64,000 nucleotides of DNA from Shinella lacus (GCF_010994755.1 NZ_WHSB02000002.1:620001-684000), one strand, 5' to 3'; positions 27,192 to 33,974 are shown, counted from the stretch's first letter. Made by a program: numbers and translations. The notes: a model not told the origin generated them from the letters alone.

Positions 27192-27668
27192 TCAACGGAT
27201 GAGCAGCGCCGTGCCGTAGAGCCCCAGCGCAAAAACGGTATGCGCGACGAGATTGAGGATGCGCACCGTATTGGCATTCGGCAGCTTCGACGCCGCAACC
27301 CCGATACCGAGACCCGGCTGCAGCAGGAACCAGCCGGCGCCGACGGTGACGATGCCGAGAATCCAGGCCGGCAGGAAGGTCGGGGCGGCAAACCAAGCCT
27401 CGCCGACGAGGAGCGCCAGGATCACGCCATAGAGAATGCCGACCGCATAGTGGCTGATCCAGCCGAGCGCCAGCTCGTTGGCATAGGGCGGCGCCTTGCC
27501 GATATCGTCATGAAAGACCGTGCCGTTCTTCAGGTGCCAGAACCAGCGGCCGACCGGCGCCCAGTTTGGCCGCGACTGGCGGAACCCCTTCCACAAAACG
27601 ATCGCCCAGAGATCCATGAGCACGGTCGCGCCGATACCGATCGCAACGCCCTTCAACAGCAATTCCAT
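27192..27668 (-). CDS. DUF2938 membrane protein
   Basis: A 158-aa integral membrane protein with four hydrophobic segments, the first at MELLLKGVAIGIGATVLMDLWA. Motifs typical of DUF2938 are visible: PVGRWFWHLKNGTVFHDDIG and GWISHYAVGILYGVILALL. No function is known for the family. A good GAGGGA ribosome site precedes the ATG. Single gene with a shared terminator. Confidence 0.8.
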   Translation of the reverse strand: MELLLKGVAIGIGATVLMDLWAIVLWKGFRQSRPNWAPVGRWFWHLKNGTVFHDDIGKAPPYANELALGWISHYAVGILYGVILALLVGEAWFAAPTFLPAWILGIVTVGAGWFLLQPGLGIGVAASKLPNANTVRILNLVAHTVFALGLYGTALLIR

Positions 27669-27747
27669 ATGCTTCCCTCACCCTAAAAAGCCCTGCCGGG
27701 GTTTAGAGCAGGTCCGCAGCGTCGATGCAATAAAGAGAGAGGGAACG

Positions 27748-28032
27748 TCAGCGCGCGTTGCGGCGCGCCTTACGGGTCGCCCACCAGACGGCCAGGCGAC
27801 GGCGCTGGCGGCGGACGAAATGGGAATCGTGCGACAACACGAGAAGGCCGAGCGGCACCATCCAGAATCCGAGGATCGGCAGGAAGCCGAGAATGCCGCC
27901 GACGATGAGGAGAACGCCGATCAGGGTGCGCAGCCAGCGCGATTCCGGCAGTTTCATCCGAAAACTTCCGATCACGATCTGCCGCGTGCGCGGGTCGATC
28001 CCGAAATGCATGTTTGTTTTTCGCGTCGTCAT
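27748..28032 (-). CDS. Small membrane protein, PGPGW-like
   Basis: A 94-aa protein with two close hydrophobic segments (RTLIGVLLIVGGILGFLPILGFWMVPLGLLVLS) and a strongly basic C-terminus (RRQRRRLAVWWATRKARRNAR). Short proteins of this form are widespread in alphaproteobacteria and are sometimes misnamed tryptophan synthase subunits. No function is known. The start at 28032 (MTTRKTNMHFG) is a judgement because no strong ribosome site is visible. Confidence 0.6.
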   Translation of the reverse strand: MTTRKTNMHFGIDPRTRQIVIGSFRMKLPESRWLRTLIGVLLIVGGILGFLPILGFWMVPLGLLVLSHDSHFVRRQRRRLAVWWATRKARRNAR

Positions 28033-28195
28033 TCGCCGTCCATTCGCTCGAAAGCCCGGTTTTCCGGGGCTCGCCTCCCCTCCAGTTGGAGACTTCTCCA
28101 CAATCAATCAAGCCTCGTGCATTTTTTTGTCAAAAAGCGCTTGGCAAATCGATCCAGCATTTGTATTACGCGCTCACTCCGCAGCGAGCGGATGA

Positions 28196-28270
28196 TCCCT
28201 GGTAGCTCAGCGGTAGAGCATTCGACTGTTAATCGACAGGTCGCCGGTTCGAATCCGGCCCGGGGAGCCA
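28196..28270 (+). tRNA. tRNA-Asn (GTT), element integration site
   Basis: 75 nt with encoded CCA. TCCCTGG pairs with CCGGGGA in the acceptor stem, and the anticodon loop CTGTTAA gives GTT. The last 17 nt are repeated at 49787-49803, so the gene is the attachment site of the element to its right and keeps an intact 3' end. Confidence 0.95.
28254..28270 (+). repeat. attL core
   Basis: TCCGGCCCGGGGAGCCA, the 3' end of tRNA-Asn; identical to the copy at 49787-49803. Confidence 0.85.
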
Positions 28271-28281
28271 CTTTAGAAGAT

Positions 28282-28321
28282 AAGCGCCTGTTACTGTTGA
28301 CTATTCCGGTAGCAGGCGCTT
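28282..28321 (+). terminator. Terminator after tRNA-Asn
   Basis: AAGCGCCTG pairs with CAGGCGCTT around a long loop that can extend the stem, followed by TTCTT. It lies inside the element, so the element supplies the terminator of the tRNA gene it interrupted. Confidence 0.7.
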
Positions 28322-28322
28322 T

Positions 28323-28349
28323 CTTCCCCACAAATCTTCCCCGCTTTTG
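28323..28349 (+). repeat. Candidate integrase arm-type site, left
   Basis: Two closely spaced CTTCCCC-type motifs ending in CCCCGCTTTTG. A near-copy lies at 49648-49673 in the same orientation, just inside the other end. Paired direct arm sites on both sides of a core are what lambda-type tyrosine integrases bind. Confidence 0.5.
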
Positions 28350-28381
28350 AAATCCGCGTCTCTGATATGTGGAGTCGAACC

Positions 28382-28573
28382 TTACGTGCGCGCTTCGCCA
28401 TTGCGGTATGGCTTTTCGGGGATCGTTCCGCCCTCCTCCGCGACCCGCCCTTCTTCCTGGATCTCACGCTCAGCCTGCAGCCAATGGCCCAGCGTCCGGC
28501 CATCGAGTGAACCTTCCTGCTGCCACAGTTCGAAAGCCCTCGCCTTGATCCGTCTGTCGCGTTCGTCCTGCAT
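28382..28573 (-). CDS. DUF2934 protein, first copy
   Basis: A 63-aa protein with the DUF2934 core RRIKARAFELWQQEGSLDGRTLGHWLQAEREI. The family is small, soluble and of unknown function, and is common in rhizobia. AGGAG precedes the ATG by 8 nt. A GGAAC-N16-CATT promoter lies 29 nt upstream, back to back with the promoter of the next gene on the plus strand. A second DUF2934 gene is at 43874. Confidence 0.8.
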   Translation of the reverse strand: MQDERDRRIKARAFELWQQEGSLDGRTLGHWLQAEREIQEEGRVAEEGGTIPEKPYRNGEART

Positions 28574-28602
28574 TTCGAGATCTCCTAATGTTGGATGAGA
28601 TG

Positions 28603-28627
28603 AATGTGCAGGAGATCGCGTTGTTCC
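28603..28627 (-). promoter_or_regulatory. EcfG/RpoE2-type promoter for the DUF2934 gene
   Basis: On the minus strand GGAAC, 16 nt, CATT: equal to the GGAAC-N18-TT consensus of the alphaproteobacterial general-stress sigma factor. The start codon is 29 nt downstream. Confidence 0.6.
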
Positions 28628-28637
28628 TTAGTACACG

Positions 28638-28662
28638 GGAACATCGTCGACCTGCTTCCGTT
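28638..28662 (+). promoter_or_regulatory. EcfG/RpoE2-type promoter for the 61-aa gene
   Basis: GGAAC, 16 nt, CGTT: a perfect match to the EcfG consensus. The start codon is 27 nt downstream. Only about 10 bp separate it from the opposite-facing promoter at 28603-28627. Confidence 0.7.
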
Positions 28663-28689
28663 GCAGCTTGACCAACAGGAGGACGTGCA

Positions 28690-28875
28690 ATGGCAATCGA
28701 GAACGCACCGACCGATAAAGGCAAGGAAGGCGCCAGAGGCCTTCACAAGGCCACACGAGCCGAGGAGCGCAAGGTTGAAGCCGAGAAGGGTTCAGACATC
28801 GCCAAAGGCGCTGATCGCTTCGAGGAGCGCTCCAGAAGCTCAGACGGCAAGAGCGCGGGCGAAAAGCAGAAGTGA
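28690..28875 (+). CDS. Small hydrophilic protein of unknown function
   Basis: A 61-aa protein made mostly of charged residues (KGKEGARGLHKATRAEERKVEAEKG), probably disordered. Start certain: AGGAGG lies 7-8 nt before the ATG. The EcfG-type promoter suggests it is made in the general stress response, like other small hydrophilic proteins. No family is recognised. Confidence 0.7.
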   Translation: MAIENAPTDKGKEGARGLHKATRAEERKVEAEKGSDIAKGADRFEERSRSSDGKSAGEKQK

Positions 28876-28893
28876 ACCGGCAGCTTTAACACA

Positions 28894-28928
28894 GATAGCC
28901 GCCCGGCAGGGGATACCGGGCGGCGTAT
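28894..28928. terminator. Hairpin between convergent genes
   Basis: GATAGCCGCCCGG can pair with CCGGGCGGCGTATC with small bulges, in the 63 bp between the convergent 61-aa and CsbD genes. No strong U-run on either side. Confidence 0.4.
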
Positions 28929-28938
28929 CTAGTGCTGC

Positions 28939-29142
28939 TTACCAGGTCTGGCGGCCGTACCAGTCGTCGACGTCTTTCGTGGCTTGATCCTTCGCGTAGC
29001 CGTAACGCTCCTGGATCTTGCCTTCGAGCTGATCGCGCTTGCCGTCAATGACGTCCAGATCGTCGTCAGTGAGCTTGCCCCACTGTTCCTTGATCTTGCC
29101 CTTGACCTGCTTCCAGTTACCTTCAACACGGTTCCAGTCCAT
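28939..29142 (-). CDS. CsbD family stress-response protein
   Basis: A 67-aa protein with the classic CsbD pattern: MDWNRVEGNWKQVKGKIKEQWG followed by LTDDDLDVIDGKRDQLEGKIQERYG. In Bacillus, csbD is a general-stress gene; the biochemical role is unknown. The ATG with AAGGAGA before it gives this start. A near-consensus EcfG promoter (GGATC instead of GGAAC) lies 35 nt upstream. Confidence 0.88.
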   Translation of the reverse strand: MDWNRVEGNWKQVKGKIKEQWGKLTDDDLDVIDGKRDQLEGKIQERYGYAKDQATKDVDDWYGRQTW

Positions 29143-29177
29143 CGTGGTCTCCTTCATTAGGACGTTGATGGAAAAGG

Positions 29178-29202
29178 AATGCGTGAGGGACGATTTTGAT
29201 CC
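29178..29202 (-). promoter_or_regulatory. Near-consensus EcfG promoter for csbD-like gene
   Basis: Minus strand GGATC, 16 nt, CATT: one mismatch to GGAAC with exact spacing, 35 nt before the start codon. Confidence 0.4.
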
Positions 29203-29216
29203 CTACCGTCGAGTCG

Positions 29217-29489
29217 CTACCGAGGATTGGGCGTATGTTCATCGCCGTGAATAAGGTGATGCAGAGTAAGCCCGGTATTCCACGAGATCCTCGCCACCAT
29301 GTACATTGTGGGGTTCGCCCGGCCCTCAAGGATCGAAATGTATGAGGGGGCGGTAATCCCGCACAGCTTCGCGAACTCCACCTTGTTGAGCCCGCGACGG
29401 ACCTGCTCTCGTTCCATTACAGCCGCCATGTTCCGAACCACCAAGCGAGCGAGTTCGGTCTCTAGGCGTTCTCTTTTCGCCGCGGTCAT
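29217..29489 (-). CDS. XRE-type helix-turn-helix regulator
   Basis: A 90-aa protein with a single HTH domain (about residues 25-85): RRGLNKVEFAKLCGITAPSYISILEGRANPTMYMVARISWNTGLTLHHL. Its start overlaps the stop of the preceding HTH gene by 4 bp (ATGA), so both are translated together. Together with the repeated sites upstream they look like a phage-type repressor pair. Target genes are unknown. Confidence 0.78.
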   Translation of the reverse strand: MTAAKRERLETELARLVVRNMAAVMEREQVRRGLNKVEFAKLCGITAPSYISILEGRANPTMYMVARISWNTGLTLHHLIHGDEHTPNPR

Positions 29490-29740
29490 TCCTGCCTCAG
29501 CGCCACGCCTGGGCCGGGTGAGACATCGCCGTTATCTAGAAAAGCAATTCCAGCCTTCTCGAGGGCGGCGCGGATGGCGTCGACAGTGCGGGGCTTAAGT
29601 GGTGGCCCCATACCTTCAGCCTTTGGGTCAAAAGCCTCAAATCGGGTGACCGTATTCGTAGAGACTTGAGCAAGTGCGGCGAGATCCCTCACGCCCAAAC
29701 TCAACGCGATGCGCGCCATACGGCACTGTACCGGCAACAT
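29486..29740 (-). CDS. HTH DNA-binding protein
   Basis: An 84-aa protein with an HTH core ALSLGVRDLAALAQVSTNTVTRFEAFD and a second half (PRTVDAIRAALEKAGIAFLDNGD) typical of short XRE-type regulators in rhizobia, in which the HTH is followed by a conserved IRxALExAGIxFL stretch. First gene of a two-gene operon. Its upstream region carries three GTAGCG repeats. Confidence 0.75.
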   Translation of the reverse strand: MLPVQCRMARIALSLGVRDLAALAQVSTNTVTRFEAFDPKAEGMGPPLKPRTVDAIRAALEKAGIAFLDNGDVSPGPGVALRQE

Positions 29741-29752
29741 TTTCGTAATCCT

Positions 29753-29813
29753 GTAGCGAAAACGCCTTGACGTAGCGTTTAGTCGTGATAATCTCTACAC
29801 GGTAGCGAAAACG
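29753..29813. repeat. Three GTAGCG repeats between divergent genes
   Basis: GTAGCGAAAACG occurs at 29753-29764 and 29802-29813, and GTAGCGTTTAG at 29772. All lie between the two-HTH operon (minus, start 29740) and the 158-aa gene (plus, start 29840), the expected place for repressor operators. Confidence 0.55.
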
Positions 29814-29839
29814 AAACCGGCACACAAGGAGCATTCACA

Positions 29840-30316
29840 ATGCAAACGACCACGCATGACTCCATCACAGACAGAAGACTCGAACCGCGTAGGCTGCTCC
29901 CGAGAAGACAGCCACCATTCATTTACGAGCAAGCGGCTGCCACCGAAATTCCCAGAATGGCAGCCCTTGCCGAACAGCTGCAGGCCAGCATGGTCGAGTT
30001 GCAACCCATGCCAGACGCGGCAATGAACTCAATCAACGACGCACACAGCGCCGTGGTTGAGGCCCTCGCCGCAATGCCGGTCACCAAGTCCTCCGAACTC
30101 GCCGACAAGCTCCGCGTGCTCGCCTACCTCGTCGAGGGCGACGAGGGTGGCGCGCTGAATCTCGAGACCGTGATGCTGCAGGCGGTCCTGCACGACCTTG
30201 GCGCCTACCGGATTCGCGAAGCGATCGCCGAAGGGTTCGGTGTCGTGGAGACGATCTACGGCGATTTGCTCCAGCTTCGGGCCGGCGAGTACGCCCGTAT
30301 CGATCGACCAAACTAG
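29840..30316 (+). CDS. Unknown 158-aa element protein
   Basis: Soluble, helix-rich protein with no recognised domain. The N-terminal 40 residues are Arg/Pro-rich (RRLEPRRLLPRRQPP); the remainder is mostly helical (LAEQLQASMVELQ, LADKLRVLAYLVEGDEGGALNLETVMLQAVLHDLGA). AGGAG at 8 nt supports the ATG. It diverges from the two-HTH operon across repeated sites, so it is the likely target of those regulators. Confidence 0.6.
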   Translation: MQTTTHDSITDRRLEPRRLLPRRQPPFIYEQAAATEIPRMAALAEQLQASMVELQPMPDAAMNSINDAHSAVVEALAAMPVTKSSELADKLRVLAYLVEGDEGGALNLETVMLQAVLHDLGAYRIREAIAEGFGVVETIYGDLLQLRAGEYARIDRPN

Positions 30317-30517
30317 TTTCCTGCCAGCCGCTCCGCCGCATGTTGCGGCTGGCCTTTGCCCCAGCGCGCCTTCGTGGCAGCGCGGGGTCTTTATCGCCGA
30401 GAGGCGGTGGCACGGTCGCGTAGTACGTCCGTGTCGGGTGTCGCCGCGGCGCTTGAACCGTCGCCGGCGGCACCCACCAGTTGAGCCGACCCGGCCCCGC
30501 ATGTCCCGGTAGGCCTT

Positions 30518-30558
30518 GCCGCTGCGCGCCCGAGGGGGCTTTGTCGCGCGGCCTTTTT
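30518..30558 (+). terminator. Terminator-like hairpin
   Basis: GCCGCTGCGCG pairs with CGCGCGGC around a GC-rich loop, then CTTTTTCTT. Confidence 0.5.
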
Positions 30559-30601
30559 CTTACCAGGAGGCCGCCGCCCACCGAGCGCTGGCATATGAAG
30601 A

Positions 30602-30630
30602 CCGTCCGCCTTCACTGGCGGGCGGCTTTT
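30602..30630 (+). terminator. Intrinsic terminator
   Basis: CCGTCCGCC / GGCGGGCGG stem with a 6-nt loop followed by CTTTT. No gene ends directly before it. Confidence 0.6.
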
Positions 30631-30681
30631 ACGTTTCATTTTCCAGGATTGCCTGCCGGACGTCTTGGCCGCCTCATCGCC

Positions 30682-30706
30682 GGAACAAATTCGCGGCCTT
30701 TTCATT
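30682..30706 (+). promoter_or_regulatory. EcfG/RpoE2-type promoter for the DUF892 gene
   Basis: GGAAC, 16 nt, CATT; start codon 36 nt downstream. Confidence 0.65.
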
Positions 30707-30742
30707 CTTGATGCTCTAATTCACAGAAAAGGGAGCACCCCC

Positions 30743-31237
30743 ATGAAAACGCTTGCCGACATTTTCGAGCACACACTGCAGGACGTCTATTACGCTGAAA
30801 ACGCTATCACGAAGGCGTTGCCGAAGGTGGCAAAGGCTGCGAAGAGCGCCGAGCTCAAAAAAGCGGCCGAGGCGCATCTTGCGGAAACAAAGGAGCAGAT
30901 CAAGAAGCTGGAGCAGGTCTTCCAGTCGATCGGCAAGAAGGCTTCCGGTGAGAAGTGCGACGCCATCGAGGGGCTAATCAAAGAAGCCGATGGCCTGATG
31001 AAAGAGGCGGAAGGCATCGCGCTCGATGCCGGCCTGCTCGCTGCCTGCCAGGCTGTGGAGCACTATGAGATCGCACGTTACGGTTCGCTCCGCGAATGGG
31101 CCAAGGACCTCGGCCACGACGAAGCGCACAAGCTTCTAAGCGAGATCCTTGACCAGGAGAAAGCGACCAACAACAAGCTGACGAACCTCGCCGTCACGTC
31201 GATAAACAAGACGTCGGCCGCCAAGAAGGCTGCGTAG
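30743..31237 (+). CDS. DUF892 (YciE/YciF-type) ferritin-like protein
   Basis: A 164-aa four-helix-bundle protein: MKTLADIFEHTLQDVYYAENAI is the DUF892 opening, and conserved ferritin-like positions appear in EAHLAETKEQIKKLEQVFQSIG and LLAACQAVEHYEIARYGSL. Members are stress-induced in many bacteria; metal binding is inferred from fold. An EcfG-type promoter lies upstream and a terminator downstream, so it is a single-gene unit within the element's stress cargo. Confidence 0.88.
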   Translation: MKTLADIFEHTLQDVYYAENAITKALPKVAKAAKSAELKKAAEAHLAETKEQIKKLEQVFQSIGKKASGEKCDAIEGLIKEADGLMKEAEGIALDAGLLAACQAVEHYEIARYGSLREWAKDLGHDEAHKLLSEILDQEKATNNKLTNLAVTSINKTSAAKKAA

Positions 31238-31267
31238 TCGCTTCTTGCCGGCACCGGACTTTAATAG

Positions 31268-31297
31268 CCGCTCGCCCCATCAAGGCGGGCGGTTTTT
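31268..31297 (+). terminator. Intrinsic terminator of the DUF892 gene
   Basis: CCGCTCGCC pairs with GGCGGGCGG around a 7-nt loop, followed by TTTTTCTGTTTTT. Confidence 0.8.
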
Positions 31298-31384
31298 CTG
31301 TTTTTCGCACGATGAAATCTTGAATCGCGAAAACTCCAAATCCATATCGGAGGCGCCAGATTCGCATTTGAAAGGAGGATTCCG

Positions 31385-31687
31385 ATGCTGGCTGAGATTT
31401 ACTTCGCTACCCCACTTTATGTGCGCTTTTCCAATGGCACTGCCCGCACTTTCCACGGCGTCCACGATGCGCTCGACTTTCTCGAAAACGAATGGCCACT
31501 ACGCAACGGAGAGCGCTATAAGCGCGCTTGCGAAAGGTGCCGCGCCGCGCTGCAGTTCCGCACGCCTGCCCACGTGGCGCGCGAGGCGTTTGTTGCTGCA
31601 TGCTTGGAGGCCGGGATGCCTGTTGAGGGGCTCCCGCCCGTCTGGCACCGCTCCGGGCCGTCTGCGCCACCAGCTATGAGCGCCTAA
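31385..31687 (+). CDS. DUF982 protein
   Basis: A 100-aa protein with the rhizobial DUF982 pattern: ATPLYVRFSNGTARTFHGVHDALDFLENEWP, then YKRACERCRAALQF and AREAFVAACLEAGMPV. The family is restricted mainly to Hyphomicrobiales, often multi-copy and of unknown function. AAGGAGG before the ATG makes the start secure. Followed by its own terminator. Confidence 0.85.
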   Translation: MLAEIYFATPLYVRFSNGTARTFHGVHDALDFLENEWPLRNGERYKRACERCRAALQFRTPAHVAREAFVAACLEAGMPVEGLPPVWHRSGPSAPPAMSA

Positions 31688-31694
31688 CCGTGTT

Positions 31695-31727
31695 GCCGTC
31701 CGCCTTCAATCGAGGCGGCCGGCTTTT
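31695..31727 (+). terminator. Intrinsic terminator of the DUF982 gene
   Basis: GCCGTCCGCCTT pairs with AGGCGGCCGGC (one bulge) and is followed by TTTT. Confidence 0.65.
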
Positions 31728-31730
31728 CAA

Positions 31731-31940
31731 TTAATGACCCAGCGCAATCTGGCATCGGTCAAGCAGGCTTTCGCCATCGACCGGGTTTTCCTGATAGACT
31801 CGGAGCACAAAAAGAGCCAAATCCTCACGTTCCCGCGCTTCGAGGCGGTCAGTTGCAAGGTGACCAACAACTTCAGCGATTACTTTGACTTCGTCAGGCT
31901 GGAAAATGCCTTTACGAGACAGTTTATCTGGAAGATCCAC
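31731..31940 (-). CDS. Small conserved-type unknown protein
   Basis: A 69-aa acidic protein (MDLPDKLSRKGIFQPDEVKVIAEV...REREDLALFVLRVYQENPVDGESLL). Its composition and the regular helix pattern fit small rhizobial proteins that begin LxRKxxFxPDDV. It is preferred over an overlapping plus-strand ORF, which has no such pattern. Function unknown. Confidence 0.6.
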   Translation of the reverse strand: MDLPDKLSRKGIFQPDEVKVIAEVVGHLATDRLEAREREDLALFVLRVYQENPVDGESLLDRCQIALGH

Positions 31941-32074
31941 CGGGCCCTCCTCCTGTGTCGGGGCGAAAGGGGTGACCTCCCTGCCGGTGACGCCCTATAC
32001 AACTGCCACCGATGAGGGAAGTATGCTCCCCGAATATGACATTGACAAGTCGTGCAGGCCCCGAGCATGCTACC

Positions 32075-32099
32075 GGAACCTTTCCGTCTATTCGTGGTT
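32075..32099 (+). promoter_or_regulatory. EcfG/RpoE2-type promoter without a downstream gene
   Basis: GGAAC, 16 nt, GGTT (GGAAC-N18-TT). A strong terminator begins about 47 nt after it, so the transcript would be a small RNA. Confidence 0.5.
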
Positions 32100-32105
32100 T
32101 GACAC

Positions 32106-32176
32106 TTGCACCAGTCGCCAACTGAGTGCTTCCCCCCAAACTACGGGCGCCGACCTCCCAGTGGCGCCTTTTTTTT
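32106..32176 (+). ncRNA. Candidate stress-induced small RNA, about 70 nt
   Basis: Start inferred 6-8 nt after the EcfG -10 element, end at an intrinsic terminator with a T8 run. The predicted RNA has an unpaired 5' part containing CUUCCCCCCAAAC, a C-rich stretch like those that pair with Shine-Dalgarno sequences, then a GGCGCC stem with an 11-nt loop. No convincing ORF fits between promoter and terminator. The call rests on the promoter-terminator pair only. Confidence 0.45.
32146..32176 (+). terminator. Strong intrinsic terminator
   Basis: GGCGCC, 11-nt loop, GGCGCC, then TTTTTTTT. No plus-strand gene ends before it. Confidence 0.8.
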
Positions 32177-32214
32177 GCTTAGCGCCGGCAGCGGTGTTCC
32201 TATACGCTGGCTAA

Positions 32215-32586
32215 ATGACTGAGAGCATCGGCAACATCCTGAACGTGGTTTCTATCGAGGGCGGTCTCCGCCTGGAAATCGCAAGCCCGAGTGGTGAACT
32301 GCTGTCGGTAAACTTGGTGGGAGATGGAGCGCGCGACGCGTTGATCTCGATGTATTCCTGCCTTGAAGATCCTGAAGCCGCTGGGCTTGACGCACTCGAT
32401 CAGCAGCCTGCGGTATTCTTATTGGATCCCCAGGTCTCTGGAAAGCTCGATGAGGCATCCCGCCTTCACCTGGCATTTAAGGGCAAGGGCTTACCGCCGT
32501 TCAGGGTTGCCCTTGATCGTCGCCGGATGGCGGCAATGCTGTCCAGCTTGCTAAACAACATAGTCAGCCCGAAAAAATCTCACTAG
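32215..32586 (+). CDS. Unknown 123-aa element protein
   Basis: Soluble protein with beta-strand-like N-terminal half (NVVSIEGGLRLEIASPSGELLSVNLV) and helical end (RRRMAAMLSSLLNNIV). No family is recognised. It opens a run of five small plus-strand genes of unknown function (32215-33974). Confidence 0.55.
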   Translation: MTESIGNILNVVSIEGGLRLEIASPSGELLSVNLVGDGARDALISMYSCLEDPEAAGLDALDQQPAVFLLDPQVSGKLDEASRLHLAFKGKGLPPFRVALDRRRMAAMLSSLLNNIVSPKKSH

Positions 32587-32623
32587 GCTCAGAAACTTGT
32601 CGGGAAGGCATTCTTCGGCTTCA

Positions 32624-33013
32624 ATGGTTGAAAACGGAACCCTGAGCGTGAACAAACCTGACATGGCAGTAGAGCGAGACAAGCGGATCGTCGCCCTTCG
32701 CGACCAGGGTTGGACATTCAATGACATTTCCCGAGATCTGGGAATCTCCGTTGGATACGTAAATATCCTCTACTATCAAAACTGCGCGAAGCCCGGCGAC
32801 GAGGACGTTCCGGATGTAATGTCGGTGACGACCGCCCGAGAGGTAAGGGCGCTGCTGGGCGTCTGGCCATCGCCGGCGACGGCGGAAATCGTATCTTCGC
32901 GCATGATGGAGTTGCTCCGCAAGTCTCGCAGGCGGCGAACCCTTGGGGAAGTCACCCGGTGGCTGGAGAGCCAGGGGTTGGGTTGGGGTCATCCGGCGGG
33001 ATGGAAGCCGTAA
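32624..33013 (+). CDS. Small HTH protein
   Basis: A protein of about 129 aa with a homeodomain-like HTH of the kind DKRIVALRDQGWTFNDISRDLGISVGYVNILYY near its N-terminus; the rest (VSSRMMELLRKSRRRRTLGEVTRWLESQG) is basic and helical. Probable DNA-binding protein. The start is uncertain: an in-frame TTG at 32597, this ATG, and a later ATG at 32663 are all possible, and none has a strong ribosome site. A perfect GAAGCC/GGCTTC hairpin overlaps its stop. Confidence 0.55.
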   Translation: MVENGTLSVNKPDMAVERDKRIVALRDQGWTFNDISRDLGISVGYVNILYYQNCAKPGDEDVPDVMSVTTAREVRALLGVWPSPATAEIVSSRMMELLRKSRRRRTLGEVTRWLESQGLGWGHPAGWKP

Positions 33014-33168
33014 AAGGCTTCGCAGCGTCGCGAATAGAACCGCTTGCATCCTCGATGGGCGATTGGTTTATGCCCAGGCCGCACTTCTCAAAGTTGTTTG
33101 ATGAGGTGTAAATCAATTTTAAGAGCAGCATGTGTATGGTTTGGACCTGCGTATCATCGAGGCTGCGC

Positions 33169-33384
33169 ATGGCCGATATAACAGTGAAAGTGTACAGGAT
33201 AGACGGGGACCGGGAGCTAATTGCGATCATCCCATTGGACAGTACGAACGGGCTTTCTGAAGTTGAATTCATCGCAGTTGCGATGATCGTACTCAAGACG
33301 ACTGGGCGGTACGCCGACTCCGAGATCGAGGGTTTCCGTTATCGGTTCGAGCACTTGCAGACTTCGAAACCATGCAACGACTGA
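33169..33384 (+). CDS. Unknown 71-aa protein
   Basis: MADITVKVYRIDGDRELIAIIP starts a small alpha/beta protein with no recognised family. The ATG at 33169 was preferred to an upstream in-frame ATG because the extra residues are of different composition. Weak support beyond coding-like amino acid content. Confidence 0.4.
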   Translation: MADITVKVYRIDGDRELIAIIPLDSTNGLSEVEFIAVAMIVLKTTGRYADSEIEGFRYRFEHLQTSKPCND

Positions 33385-33452
33385 GCCTGGAGGCTTGCGA
33401 GGCACGTCGGTCGGCGTAAAATGAAATGATCCGGTAAATGAGGAGGCGTCTA

Positions 33453-33656
33453 ATGCGAGAGCTCAATTTACCTAAAAAGCCGTTTGGGCTGCGAAGAGAT
33501 ACACAAGGTGATTGGGAGGTTTTCGATCGCAATACGGGTAGATCAGTCGTTTGCGACGGTCGGCTGATGTCAGGCCTCTCGCTTGATGAAGCAGACATGG
33601 TCATGGACGTTCTAAACGGCGACCATCCCGTGGTCCATATAGCGACCTTGCATTAG
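33453..33656 (+). CDS. Unknown 67-aa protein
   Basis: GAGGAGG lies at good distance from this ATG, so the start is well supported even though an ATG 15 nt upstream is also open. The protein (LPKKPFGLRRDTQGDWEVFD...DGRLMSGLSLDEADMVMDVLN) shares a loose pattern (D..G.W.V.D..T...DG.L...A....LN) with the 62-aa protein on the opposite strand at 34113. Function unknown. Confidence 0.5.
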   Translation: MRELNLPKKPFGLRRDTQGDWEVFDRNTGRSVVCDGRLMSGLSLDEADMVMDVLNGDHPVVHIATLH

Positions 33657-33662
33657 GTCCCC

Positions 33663-33974
33663 ATGATCGGAACACCCAACACGGGAATGGCGGTGTTTGT
33701 AGCCGAGCTGGTGAAAGCCGCTAATGGGTCAGCGAAAATGACCGAAGACGAAGCGCGCCGTTTGCTCGGACGCGCTTACGTTACTATTGTGGAGGCGCGA
33801 GAGCAGCTTTCTACCCATCGCGACCAGCCCACGGCGAGTACAGCAATCAGTTTGGCATCGGCCACGGGGCTGGTCGGCGCCCTGTCAGACCAGGACGTCA
33901 GAGCACTTCTCCTCGACGCCGCCGAAATGATTCGCACCATGAAGATTCTATTGGATCGCGAAGCCGATACGTAG
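33663..33974 (+). CDS. Unknown 103-aa protein
   Basis: Mostly helical protein (TEDEARRLLGRAYVTIVEAREQLSTH and DVRALLLDAAEMIRTMKILLDREADT), starting 6 bp after the previous stop, so the two may be co-transcribed. No recognised domain. Confidence 0.45.
   Translation: MIGTPNTGMAVFVAELVKAANGSAKMTEDEARRLLGRAYVTIVEAREQLSTHRDQPTASTAISLASATGLVGALSDQDVRALLLDAAEMIRTMKILLDREADT

Larger units (their letters stand above)
30317..30681 (+). other. Non-coding stretch with several terminator-like hairpins
   Basis: No convincing gene. It holds at least two plus-strand stem-loops followed by T-runs, at 30518-30558 and 30602-30630, plus weaker GC-rich hairpins near 30360-30395. This suggests loss of small genes that once lay between them, or unrecognised short transcripts. 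Confidence 0.5.

Noticed and set aside
31808-31836. GGAAC-N18-TT match on the minus strand inside the 69-aa gene
   Set aside because: No start codon in range downstream; chance match.
31734-32015. 93-aa plus-strand ORF
   Set aside because: Overlaps the better-supported 69-aa minus gene and lacks a ribosome site or recognisable pattern.
31885-32214. 109-aa plus-strand ORF over the predicted small RNA
   Set aside because: Contains the terminator stem and T8 run inside its frame; composition not coding-like.
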